Source: Megamerina dolium
Lineage: Eukaryota; Arthropoda; Insecta; Diptera; Megamerinidae
NCBI GenBank assembly: GCA_963854835.1
Contig: OY978530.1
Location: forward strand, 5,786,001-5,850,000
Direction: 5' to 3'
DNA length: 64,000 nucleotides
In this document: piece after piece, positions 10,965 to 21,116 of the stretch
Layout: each line of letters begins with the position of its first letter
Position numbering within the stretch: position 1 is the first letter of the stretch
Notes under the pieces: model-generated
Seen by the model: only the letters and a program-made list of their open reading frames with translations
Told to the model about the DNA's origin: nothing
The model's database searches: none
Program-made: the position numbers and the translations under genes

Positions 10965-12615
10965 CAGTGGCTCCCAGCTTATTTCGTACAGTGACAGTTT
11001 AAAAATTGCTGCAGTCGTAATTCCTAATATAGCAAAAATTTGAACAAAATATAAATGCCATTTTAGAAAGGAAGGTTTGTTTTTTATTTTCCAAAATTTA
11101 CTTTTTCAAAATTTTAGTGTTTGACACTATAAAAAAATAAAATAAGAAAAAAATAGGAAAATTCATGTCACAGCTTATTTCGTACAGTCTCTTTAAGTTC
11201 AAACTAAAAACAAAGTAAGTTGATTTTAATATTTAGTATGACATCCCTTAGCGTTAATGACAGCCTGGAGTCTACTTGGCATTGAATCCACCAATTTTTG
11301 AGTGATGTCTGGTGTGATTTTTTTCCATTCCTCCATCAGTACCTTCTTTAGGTCTTGCTTATTAGAAATCTTGTGTGTTCTTATTTTATTGTCCAAAATA
11401 GACTAAAGATTTTCAATCACATTCATGTCAGGTGACTGTGATGGTGGAGACATCAAGTGTGAGCAGTTCAAATAAGCCAAGATTGCACAATCCCAGATTT
11501 ATGTTTTGGGTCATTATCTTGGTAATACCGAAATTCTTCCCGCAAACCCAGTTTGTCTGCACTTTGAAGTAAATTGTTTTTCAGAATCTCGAGGTACTTC
11601 ATTTTGTCCATTGTTCCCTCAATAAAAACCAATTCACCTACTCCGGCTGCTGACATACAGGCCCAAACCATCACGCTACCGCCACCATGCTTCACTGTGG
11701 GCTTAAGGTTCTCCTTGTTTAGCTCGGTATTAGCTTTACGCCAAACATATGACATTCCGTCCGAGCCAAAAATATTAAACTTAGACTCATCCGCGAAAAT
11801 AACGGTATTCCAGAACGCAGGAGTATTAATAATATGCTCTTTGGCGAAGTCAAGTCGGCGTTGTATATTCATTTTCGAAATGAATGGTTTCTTTCGGGCT
11901 ACTCGACCGTTCAAGTCATGATTGCGCAGCACACGTCGGACAGTTTCAGCACTGGATGATTTTCCTATTTCACGCTGAACCTCTGCAGCCAACTTCGGAG
12001 CGGATAACTTTGGATTTTTCTTAATTTTTCGTACAATATAACGCTCGTCTGATGCGTTGAAAATCTTATTAGGTGCTTCTCTGCCCTTGTTCTCCAACCG
12101 ATTTTCGCGAACGAAGCGTTGAATGATGTATTGGACAGTTGAGGCACTTAAATTTGTCATTTCAGCAATTTTTCGCACACTCTGACCTTTCCTAAAATGG
12201 TTAATTACCAGTTTACGCTGTTCCATCGTTGTACGATGACCCATAAAGCTAAATGTTTAATTTACAGCACTTTAACTATTTAAAATAATAATAATAAAAA
12301 TTGTTATAATAGTTAAAAAGGTCCAAAAACTCATACAATTCAAAAAAACTTTGTAACTGCGCGGCAGAATGAAACTTACTTACATTGAAGTTTGTGTACG
12401 AAATAAGATGTGAGCTGAAAATCAGCTGATCAATAGTTTTTCTCTCTTGCATAACAAAAAGAAAAATTTTTGGGGTTCCCCGTTTTCTTATTAGGTTTAC
12501 TAAACACATACACAGACATCTACATTCAAAACTTATCGATAAGTTTTTTAGTTTCGATGTTACAGCCATTTACATAAAAATATATACACTGTACGAAATA
12601 AGCTGTGAGCCACTG
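10965..12615 (-). mobile_element. Tc1-like DNA transposon, copy 1 (IR/DR type)
   Basis: 1,651 bp between TA dinucleotides (10963-10964 and 12616-12617). The ends are CAGTGGCTCCCAGCTTATTT and its near-complement. A second related motif (CAGCTTATTTCGTACAGT) lies inward near 11170, and another near 12391-12413, giving an inverted-repeat/direct-repeat layout in which the transposase has two sites per end. It is almost identical to the element at 39348-40997. Confidence 0.92.
11226..12244 (-). pseudogene. Tc1-like transposase (one frameshift), copy 1
   Basis: Reads MGHRTTMEQRKLVINHFRK at 12244, then two helix-turn-helix DNA-binding regions (residues about 5-110; KIAEMTNLSASTVQYIIQR is visible), then the catalytic core with FADESKF, YYQDNDPKHKS and, after a frame change, SPDMNVIENLW. 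The spacing from the first D of QDND to E is 34 residues, the DD34E signature of Tc1. A single base is missing near 11469 compared with the 39.6-kb copy, which splits the C-terminal quarter into another frame. The family length is about 340 residues and the pieces together fit that. All three catalytic acids are present; only the frame is broken. Confidence 0.9.
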
Positions 12616-12617
12616 TA

Positions 12618-13344
12618 AATACAAAATAAGAAATTACCACTACTCGACAGTGAGTTCTGGTTGTTATTCGCTATAACAATCCCGTCGTTCTTTCTAGCAA
12701 CATCTTGTAACCACCCAACACTCTAAATTGGTGAAATGGCTACAATCTTCGAACAACAAAAAATTGGCCATATAACCACGGGATAATAAGTGTTTATTTA
12801 GTGCTTTCCATTGAAAAAAACAACGAATTTTTCATTCCAGTTACAAAAATTGGTCATAACCACATCACTATTATTTATTTTTTTATTTTTTATTTCATTT
12901 TGATTCTTTTTCGATTGCATTCTATTTTTTTCTTTTATTGTTTTTGTAGTTTTTGCTCATCCGTGCACAAACTATTTCAGTGGAAAATTCAAATACATGT
13001 GGTTTTAATTATTGGCGGTTGTCGTTTAATTACTACCACCTGAAACGGATTCGACATGTATAAAATACAGTGATAAATAGTGATGCACATAACCGAGGAA
13101 CGGGAACCGGAAAACCGGGTCCTTTAATGAACCGACTGTTCCTGGACTTACTAAAACCGAAAAATGGTCTTAAAAAACCGAGAAATAAATCTAAAGTAAT
13201 GAAAAACCATTCCCAAAGATCCGAAAACGGTTTCTACAGAATTTAATTATATCTTTTCAACGAGATGCAACTTAATTCTTTTCCGAAAACAATTTATTTA
13301 ATCAATATTACTTATATACGCCATATCAGCGAGAAGCATAGAAA
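12618..13344. other. Spacer with an ACCG-rich patch
   Basis: No gene. Around 13096-13225 there is a degenerate run of GAACCGG, AAAACCG and AACCGA words that may be an old simple repeat or a repeat end. Confidence 0.45.
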
Positions 13345-13545
13345 CTTGTTCGGGACGAACAAGGTTAAGAGGAGGCCAGTGTAACGAGTATCAATGGTTA
13401 TTGTGAATAGCGAGAATAATGGAAGCATCGAAACGAATGTCAACAAAAAGGAATAGTCGATAACTAGAACAATCCAACGAGAAAGAAAGAGAAGAAACTC
13501 GATTACGATAAAGGATGATTCTAAAATGTTGCCACAGAGTACAGA
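13345..13545 (+). repeat. Ty3/gypsy 3'-end and LTR scrap, family of the 21-kb element
   Basis: Starts AACTTGTTCGGGACGAACAA and includes the polypurine-like AAGAGGAGG followed by TGTAACGAGTATC, the LTR start of the 20.6-24.4 kb element, but in plus orientation. Matching continues in diverged form to about 13545, where it is interrupted near the tail of RTE copy D. Confidence 0.65.
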
Positions 13546-13560
13546 CAGAGACAACATAAT

Positions 13561-16156
13561 TTACTTACTTACTTACTTACTTATGTGGCCATAACAACCG
13601 AATATCGATTTAGGGCGAAAATAACATGTTTAGAAAATCCAAGCGCCGTCAGGTTCTCCAGTACTTGGTTTTTCCACCGGAGGTTAGGTCTTCCTCTTCT
13701 GCGTCGTCCTCCAGAGGGTTCCGAATATAACACCTTCTAAGCTGGAGCGTGTTCTTCCATTCGCTCGACATGACCTAGCCAGCGCAGCTGTTGGATTTTG
13801 ATGCGCTTTACTATGTCAATATCAGCATACAGCTCGTACAGCTCAGGGTTGTACCTTATTCGGTACTCGCCACCAACGCAAATAGGTCCAAAGATCCTCT
13901 GTAGGACTTTTCTCTCGAAAACCCCAAGCATTCCCTCATCCGAGGTGAAAATTGTCCAGGCTTCAGCGCCATATGTTAGGACAGGCATGATGAGAGACTT
14001 GTAGAGTGTAGTTTTCGTTCTTCGAGAGAGGGCTCGACTTCTCAATTGCTTACTCAGCCCAAAGTAACACCTGTTAGCAAGAGTTATCCTACGCATGATC
14101 TCCAGGCTGACGTCATTACAGTTGTTGATGCTGGTTCCAAAATAGACAAAGTCCCTTACTACTTCAAAAGCGTAGTTGCCAACAGTGACGTGCTGCCCAA
14201 GACGCCGGGACTCTTTGTTTGTTGACACTAGATACTTCGTCTTGCCCTCGTTCACCGTAAGACGCATCCGACGCGACTCTATTTCCAACTCTGAGAATGC
14301 TACACTGACTGCTCGCGTGTTCATGCCGATTATGTCAAAATCGTCGGCATACGCCAGCAGCATGACACTTTTGTTGAAGATAGTGTCATTATGTCGTAGA
14401 TTAGCAGCTCGTATTATTTTCTCCATAATAAGATTGAAGAAGTCGCACGATAACGAATCACCTTGTCTGAAATCCCGTTCGGTATTAAACGGTGGGGAGA
14501 GGTCCTTCCCAATTTTCACTGCACAACAGGAGTTATGCAGTGTCATTCTACAAAGTCGAATGAGCTTTGCAGGAATACCGGACTCAGACATTGTTGCGTA
14601 GAGGGAATCCCTTACCGGACTGTCCAAAGCGGCTTTATAATCAACAAGTAGGTGGTGTGTGTCGATCTGTTTTTCTTGGGTGTTCTGTGAAAATTTGGTC
14701 GATGGTGGATTTACCAGGTCTGAAGCCACACTGATAGGGTCCAATCTGGTTGTTGAGCATGGGCTTCAATCTTTCACACAATACGCTCGATAGAACCTTG
14801 TATGCGATGCTCAGGATAATTATTCCACGGTAGTTGGCGCAGATTGTGGGGTCTCCTTTTTATGTACAGGACAGGGAACACTGAGCCTCCAATCATCAGG
14901 CATGCTTTCATCCGACCATATTCTGCTTATGAGCTGGTGCATGCAGGCGAGCAGCTCATCGCCTTGGGTCTTAAACATCTCGGCAGGCAGGCCATCAGCA
15001 CATGCAGCTTTGTTGTTCTTCTGCCTTAAAATTGCCGTTTCAACCTCGTCATAGTCGGGTGGTGGAACATCAACACCATCATCTGTAATGGGGTTATCGG
15101 GCAATCTTCTCCACTGGCGGAATTTTTCGTAGCATCGCCATTCAGTAACGTGGAGAAGTGTTCCCTCCATAGGCTCAGTACACTCTGGACATCTGTAACC
15201 AGAATCCCATTTCCATCACGACAAGAAGAGGCTCCGGGATTTAAACCTACACTCAGGTGCTTGATCTTTTCGAAGAATTTTCGAGTCTCATTCTTGTCGG
15301 TACACATTTTTATCTCCTTTTCTCTCTGTACCGCTCCTTAACAGCTCGCGTTGTACCTGCACGCAGGGTTTTTCTGTAGGCGGCGTCTTTCTCTGCGGTA
15401 GCGTCGCGACACTCCTGATCATACCACTCATTCCTCAGAGGCCGGTAGTAACCGATTACCTCCTCGGCAGCAGTAGTCATGGAGTGGAATATATGTGTCC
15501 ACCGTGCGCATGTATCATCAAGTGGGGGAGTGTTCTGCATAAGCAGATCCGATAGTCGAGTGGCAAATGCATTTGCTGTCTCTAGTGATCGCAGCTTGCT
15601 GCAACAAGGTAGTGATCCGAGTAGATGTTGGCACCACGGATCGATTTGGCGTCCATCACACTTTAAGCATGCCTTCCGTCAATCACCACATGATCAATTT
15701 TGTTTTTTGTTCTTTGATCTGGAGACAGCCATGTCGCTTTGTGGATGTCGAGATGCTGGAATGTGGTACCACCAATTACCATGCCTCGTGCTGCGGCGAA
15801 GTCGATCAGCCTCGTTTCGTTATCGGAGGTGTTCTGGTGGAGGCTGAATTTTCCGACAGTTGGACCAAAGGTACCTTCCTTGCCCACCTTAGCATTAAAG
15901 TCACCAAGTACGATTTTGATATCGTGGCGGGGGCAGGGGTCATAAGCTTCTTCAAAGAGCTGAAAGAGCTCTCCTTGGTCACATTGTCCTTCTCATCCGT
16001 CGGAGCGTGGGCACATATAAAGCTGATGTTGACGAATTTTGCCCTGCTTGCGGATTGTGGCCAGCCAGTTCGTTCACAGGCGTGAAATGCGAGACGAGGT
16101 GTCGTAGTCTTTTGTTGATCAAAAATCCACATCCTAATTCTTGTCTTTCAGCATGG
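13561..16156 (-). pseudogene. RTE-type LINE, copy D (5' truncated, broken)
   Basis: The 3' end lies at 13561 with a (TAAG)n tail read on the minus strand. The longest open piece (13737-14744) covers the RT palm with VDYKAALDS, GDSLSCDFF and MLLAYADDFDIIG, plus the C-terminal domain. Upstream pieces at 14820-15170, 15026-15307, 15310-15540, 15663-15887 and 15806-16132 hold the linker and endonuclease in shifting frames. A 17-bp deletion near 14690 is shared with copy E, so D and E form a subfamily. The 5' end stops within the endonuclease at about 16156. Many frameshifts and a lost linker segment near 15310 show it is old and inactive. Confidence 0.88.
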
Positions 16157-16704
16157 TGTTGTGTCGTTTTTTTTTGACACCGTAACCTTTGCTTAGATAT
16201 TTTATAGTTTAGGACTTACCCTTTTTCTTATTCTCTTGCTGCTTCCGGCTTCCTAAATTTTACTTCCCCGCACAATTACTTTCACAATTATTAAGTTTTT
16301 GTTTTTCACGGTATAGTTTTATTGGTCCAAAGATTTTTCTTTCACAATGCGTTTTTAGGGAATACACATAATACAAGATTCTATACAGTTCAACTTTGTT
16401 TTTAGGATGTAAAATCCTTTACAATATACACTTGATTACTAACTCGTTCTTCGAGTTATCTTAATTCACTCGATTCACTAATTTTCTGACTGCATTCAAT
16501 TCAGGCCTTGTCTTAGTTTATATAGCCTAAAATATATATAATAATATACAATTTAACCCCATTTTGGTATAAAAGAATTTCTGAAGAAATGGCAAATTTT
16601 TATATAAGTTAATTCATTGCAATTTCTTCAGTAGGTCAATTTATTGCATTTGCTTCAGTAGGTCATATAACTTATTTTCAGTAAGTCATCGTTATTATTT
16701 GTAG
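16157..16704 (-). promoter_or_regulatory. Possible LTR/leader of a gypsy-type element
   Basis: Non-coding. Read on the minus strand it shows three tandem-like TGACCTACTGAA words, a GGCTATATAAACT TATA-like box near 16516-16528, a likely transcribed region and a GGGTAAGT splice-donor-like site near 16220. The layout resembles an LTR plus leader of gypsy-group elements, and a partly similar layout recurs at 53.3-53.4 kb. No boundaries or TG..CA ends could be fixed, so this is weak. Confidence 0.3.
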
Positions 16705-16718
16705 TTAATACTTCTTGT

Positions 16719-17084
16719 GGGTGCCGTAGCTCAGTGGTTAGTGTGTTCGCCTTCTGATCTGTAGTTCGTGGTTCAATACCCGGCTGATGCATAACAAATT
16801 TAATATCGAAAAGATTTTTCTTTCGAACGGTACCCACCTGTCGGCAAGCAATTGGCAATTCTTCTGACAGTAACAACTTGCCATGAAAAAGCTTCTAAAA
16901 AGAACTCTGTGACAAAGCTCAGAAAAAGTGATGTCACAAGTGTTCTGCCGTTCGGAACCGGCTAAAATAAGTAGGTCCATTCTAATACTGTCCAAAATTT
17001 AAGACGCACAACAGTAATGGAAGAGAAGCTCGGCCAATGAGCCCTTTGGGGCTTTAAGTGCCACATATTTATTTATTTTTTATT
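16719..17084 (+). repeat. tRNA-derived SINE, copy 4 (best reference copy)
   Basis: Plus-strand copy starting GGGTGCCGTAGCTCAGTGG: the A box TAGCTCAGTGGTTAG is at about 16726 and the B-box-like GGTTCAATACC at about 16771. These are the internal RNA polymerase III promoter parts of a tRNA. The body includes GTGATGTCACAAG and the 3' part reads AGCTCGGCCAATGAGCCC, ending CCACATA plus an ATTT-rich tail. It is flanked by the 14-bp duplication TTAATACTTCTTGT (16705-16718 and 17085-17098). The source tRNA was not identified. Confidence 0.88.
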
Positions 17085-17098
17085 TTAATACTTCTTGT

Positions 17099-17545
17099 TG
17101 TAAATATTGTGTATGCGTTCAATATTACGTATTTTGTTTTTCTTTTTGGCTTTTATTTTCTTTTCACTGTGTATGATTGTTGAATTATTTCATAATCATA
17201 TAGCGAGGTACGATGGCCCGTTGGTTCTTTTATTATTATTTATTATTTTATTTATTGTTTATTTATTATTTTTCTTCTCCTTCGTTCTTTGTTTTTCATG
17301 GCTGTGAAATTGTTCTACAATCATACAGTGAGGTACGATGATGCTGACCACGCATTTTAATAAATTTACTACAACCCATTTTAGCCAATGATAATTACAT
17401 TATGCATAGTGTGTTGATTATCAATAATTAATGGTTACAGTAAATACACATAATAAAATATCATAATGATAATAATAATATTACTATAACATTTGTAGTG
17501 AGTCAAAATGCATAAATTAGATGAGCATTATTTTGACTCACAACA
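17099..17545. other. AT-rich spacer
   Basis: No gene. ATCATA(T/C)AG(C/T)GAGGTACGATG occurs twice, near 17196 and 17319, in otherwise unremarkable AT-rich DNA. Confidence 0.45.
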
Positions 17546-17750
17546 ATGGCAATTGTAGTATATGTCACAGTAGTATATGTAGTATATGTCACAGTCCGGT
17601 CCCTATAAAGGGACCGGACATTCCAGGTGCATATCCGTAAATCGTGGGTCATCAACAAAAACGGTAGTCCTTATCCGAGGCAATGTTTTTTCTTAACTGG
17701 GGGGATTTTTTATGTGGCGGATGCCAAATCCAACGCACAACCTCTCACTG
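17546..17750 (-). repeat. RTE-type LINE 5' scrap (copy G)
   Basis: Reverse complement of the RTE 5' region. It holds the leader with GTGCGTTGG and CCGCCACATAAAAAA-like sequence, the ATGCCTCGGATAAGGACTAC start region, and GGACCGGACATTCCAGGTGC. Internal deletions remove part of the endonuclease start, and a short duplication of GTAGTATATGTCACAG lies at the left edge. Confidence 0.75.
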
Positions 17751-18069
17751 AGTAGATCGGTACACATTGATACTAACAATATTATTATTAATATGTTGTT
17801 CTTTAGTAATTATTACAATTTATTCATTATTATGATAGAGTGAGATTTGTTTATGTAGTTCTTCTTCGTGCAGTATCTCTGATGCCCTCTTTGTACACTT
17901 TATAAATTGTAATTTGCTATTGCAAGAAAACGTAGATATCAATAAAACTTGAATTCTGGGATAGTCGGATTCCTCGGTTTCTGAGAAAATTCCAACTTTG
18001 CCTCCTTTAAGGTGTCTTTGTAAAATAGCTTTGAGTGTATTTTCGTTTTCCATCGAATTAATTTGCATT
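17751..18069. other. AT-rich spacer
   Basis: No gene recognised. An 88-codon minus-strand frame at 17820-18086 has no motif that I know. Confidence 0.4.
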
Positions 18070-19175
18070 ATTTTTATACCTTGCATAATGTAATATGCAA
18101 GGTATATTCATTTCGGTCAGATTTTTGAAACCACTTGAAGGAATTTCCGGAAATATAGAAAATTATATATATTCGTGATCAGCGTCCCTTAAATTTTCGA
18201 TTTAACGATGTCCGTCCGTCCGTCTGTCCGTCACCTAGCTGGTTCGCACGATAACTTGAACAAATATTGAGCTATTTTGACGAAATTTTGCATAGGTAAC
18301 CTATGATCCAAGGGTACTAAGGGGATTGCTATTCGGCATGATCGGTCAATAACCACACCCACACGAAGCGTTCAAAGCGAATAACCTCATAATTTTCAAA
18401 ATTTTTAACTTGTTGTAGCTCACTTAATATACCATCTTGACCAACAATATATGGCAAATGGAGTTACATTATACTACTACATAACCTTGCCAGAAATGGG
18501 CGATCCACGTTTACTTTTTATAGTAGCTCCCATACAAAGTTGCTGTACTGTACTAAAAGAACCATAATTGACACTTAGATTAATATGGCAGTCGGAAAAA
18601 ATCTGACAAAAAGTCAGCGTGCCACACCCACTTCATCCATACAAAGTAGAGGAAAATAAACAAAAATTTTAAGCGTATTAACTTATAAAACGAGATTCAA
18701 AAAATCAACATGACACGCCCACTTATTAATGGGGCTACCATACAAAGTTGCGAAAATTTAAAAAAATGTAAACCGCTATAACTTACGTACTATTCAGCGT
18801 AGGACAACCAAATTTAAGGTGTGGATTAATATTGCAAAATTAATTAGATTTAAAAGAAAGAGATAAACCACGACCACTTTTTATATAGCTCCCATACTAA
18901 GCCTCGGAATTATCTTAAAAATCTCTTTTAAATTATTCCTTCTAAAACCCCCATAACTTACATAGTACTTCGTCAAGGTCAATCATATTTCGGGTATAGA
19001 TTAGTATTATATGCAAAAATTGTTTGTCAAAAAACTGGTGAGTCACGAATACTTATAAATGAGCTCCCATACAAAGTAGTGGAAATAAAAGAAAACGATG
19101 GATATTCTAGCAATATATCTACATATGCAGAGTATAATTTGGTCGGCCCCAGCCGACTGTAAGGTCTTTTTTCTG
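18070..19175. repeat. Unassigned interspersed repeat with hairpin end and TCCG tract
   Basis: Starts with a hairpin, ATACCTTGCA, spacer, ATGCAAGGTAT (18078-18106). GATGTCCGTCCGTCCGTCTG follows at about 18207, then recurring segments of the type CCCATACAAAGT and CACGCCCACTT (near 18530, 18640, 18715, 18740, 18885, 19065). It ends with GGTCGGCCCCAGCCGACTGT near 19140. The CCGTCCGTC tract and repeated CACGCCCAC words recall a widespread non-coding repeat of fly genomes whose name I cannot give. No ORF. Confidence 0.55.
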
Positions 19176-19189
19176 TTATGTGTAGTTTG

Positions 19190-20640
19190 AATTTTAGCTT
19201 ACGTACTGTATGTTATTATGATTTGGGTTTTATATTTATTTACGATTTTTTCTTTTATGACAAGATATTGTAATAATTCTTTCTCTGCTGAATGAATTGT
19301 TTCGTACATGTTTAAGTTTGATTCTTTATCATTATTATCGCATATTTTAGGCGAGTTCTCAATGCAGCTCAAAAAAACTGTTACCACGTTATTTTTTCCT
19401 ATATTCCTTCTTCAGAAAGCTGCATTTATCTGCTTGAAGTTTTAGATTATGTTCTTATAGCCTTGCAAAATTTTTTTTTTCAGCAAACTCTTGTTGATGT
19501 TGATATAAAACACAGCTTTCATTTATGTATTCCCCTAAAATCTCATTTACTATACGTTGAAAGGTGGCTGGGGCATTTTTTAGCTCAAAAGGCATCCTGA
19601 CATATTCGTACAGGCTTGCTGGAGTAACAAAAGCTGTTTTCTCAATATCCTTTTCTGCCATCAAAATCTGATGGTAACCTTTTGCTTGATCTGAATTATC
19701 GCCTTTCTTTGTCACTATTATAAAAGGTGAACTATATTTGATCATACTTATTCTTATTATGCCTTGACGTTCTAGTTCTTGAATTTGTTTTAAGTCTTCT
19801 TCTTTTTTTGTTAACCCATATAATCTCGAGTTAATTTGCTGATTTATTTTATTGATTATTGATTATTTATTTATTTGCTTGATTATTCCAATTATTCCAA
19901 CTGTTCTCTCCGGAATAATTGAGTACGTTACGAGGGCCAGACTTTTGCTGTCCAGAAAAACTTCTCATGTTTTGTGGCCTATGTTGCCCTGAGTTTTGCG
20001 GTCGGTTTGGTGTTTGGAAGTTTTGTAGACGATTTTGTGTCGAATAGCTTGAGGGATGATTTTTGTTTTGGGAATATTGGGGATGGGATGTGCATTCATA
20101 TTATTGTTTTGTCTGAATGGTCGTATTGTGGTTAAAATTTTTGACTCTCACATTACTGTTGTTCACCGAGGGGGGAACTTTCTATAACGACCTGCATTTA
20201 ATTTTCCGTCCTCTAGACCAATAAAATTATACACAATATTGGACGTTACGTTACAGTTAATGACGTTACTGTTCTGATTGTATATGCAAATGTTCCTGCT
20301 GCTAATTGCTTAATTCGCGAAATTAACATCCCCGAAAATATTTCTTTCATAATTGTACCATTTTCATTCAAAACGCTGTACTCGGTTTCCTGCTTAGTTC
20401 TGCCATGCTTCCTACTCTTAAGGTAGATATTACTCTTGTTATTGTCATTTGGCCTTTCGTTGACTTATAATGCTGTTTTAATTTGGATTTACAGCTTTCC
20501 CAGTCCTGTGGATTCGTTGGTAGATAATTTTTGCTGAACCTGATATTTTTATGTCCTAAATAACCCTGAAACCCTTTTTCTTGTCCTATATAATCCCAAC
20601 AGAAAATTATTTACATCTAATTTTATGTTTTATTATGATA
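19190..20640 (-). pseudogene. Old gypsy-group (17.6-like) gag-pol fragment
   Basis: Minus-strand remains of an LTR retrotransposon. A Gag C-terminal region rich in N, Q and P lies at about 19905-20060 (NRPQNSGQHRPQN). An RT piece with a large internal deletion lies at 19455-19745; DIEKTAF, VTPASLYEYVRMPFELKNA and PATFQRIVNEIL are visible. A region before the integrase is at 19199-19387. Protease and most of the RT are missing or shifted, with many stops. The group is inferred from the RT wording and Gag composition. The young Gag-integrase element sits immediately to its right. Confidence 0.65.
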
Positions 20641-20641
20641 T

Positions 20642-21078
20642 TGTTACGTTTTTATTCTGTGAACGTTTAATTCTATTTGAATTACCTTGTTCGATCACTG
20701 GATTCTGTTAATGATAACTGCAACACTTATTTTATACAACTATATACAGCAACAATTTATTTAATAAACTCTATTTACAATCAACTCTGTTTATAATCAA
20801 CTATTTACAATAACACTTTAATGTACTAGCAACTTTTGCCTCTGTATAGATGTTTGCGCATTCACGTTCGGAATTCGATTGATTTCAATTCTCAACACTG
20901 GCTCTATTTATACTCTGTTGGCAACACCCCAGAATCTTCCTTTATCGAGATTCTTCTCTTCCTTTCTCGTTGGCTTGTTCTGGTTATCGCTTATTTCTTT
21001 TTGTTGACATTCGTTTCGATGCTGCCAATAGAGTCAGTCACAATAGTGATGAGTAATCAACTATCGATACTCGTTACA
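20642..21078 (-). repeat. 3' LTR of the Gag-integrase element
   Basis: Plus-strand ends TGTTACG...CGTTACA; read on the minus strand it starts TGTAACGAGTATC. It follows a purine-rich tract (21079-21092). It looks identical to the right LTR from TGTTACG up to AGTAATCAAC, and differs over about the last 18 bp. Confidence 0.85.
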
Positions 21079-21092
21079 CTGCCCTCCTCTTA
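21079..21092 (-). promoter_or_regulatory. Polypurine tract
   Basis: Minus-strand TAAGAGGAGGGCAG directly precedes the LTR start TGTAACG. It would prime plus-strand DNA synthesis. The same tract and LTR start occur at 13370-13400. Confidence 0.75.
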
Positions 21093-21116
21093 ACCTTGTT
21101 CGTCCCGAACAAGTTT

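Noticed and set aside
16719..16795. Possible stand-alone tRNA gene
   Set aside because: The tRNA-like head recurs with the same body and tail in many copies and the structure is imperfect, so it is the SINE promoter, not a tRNA gene.
20836..21093. 85-codon ORF in the LTR (repeated at 24148)
   Set aside because: It appears in both LTRs because they are repeats; no coding evidence.
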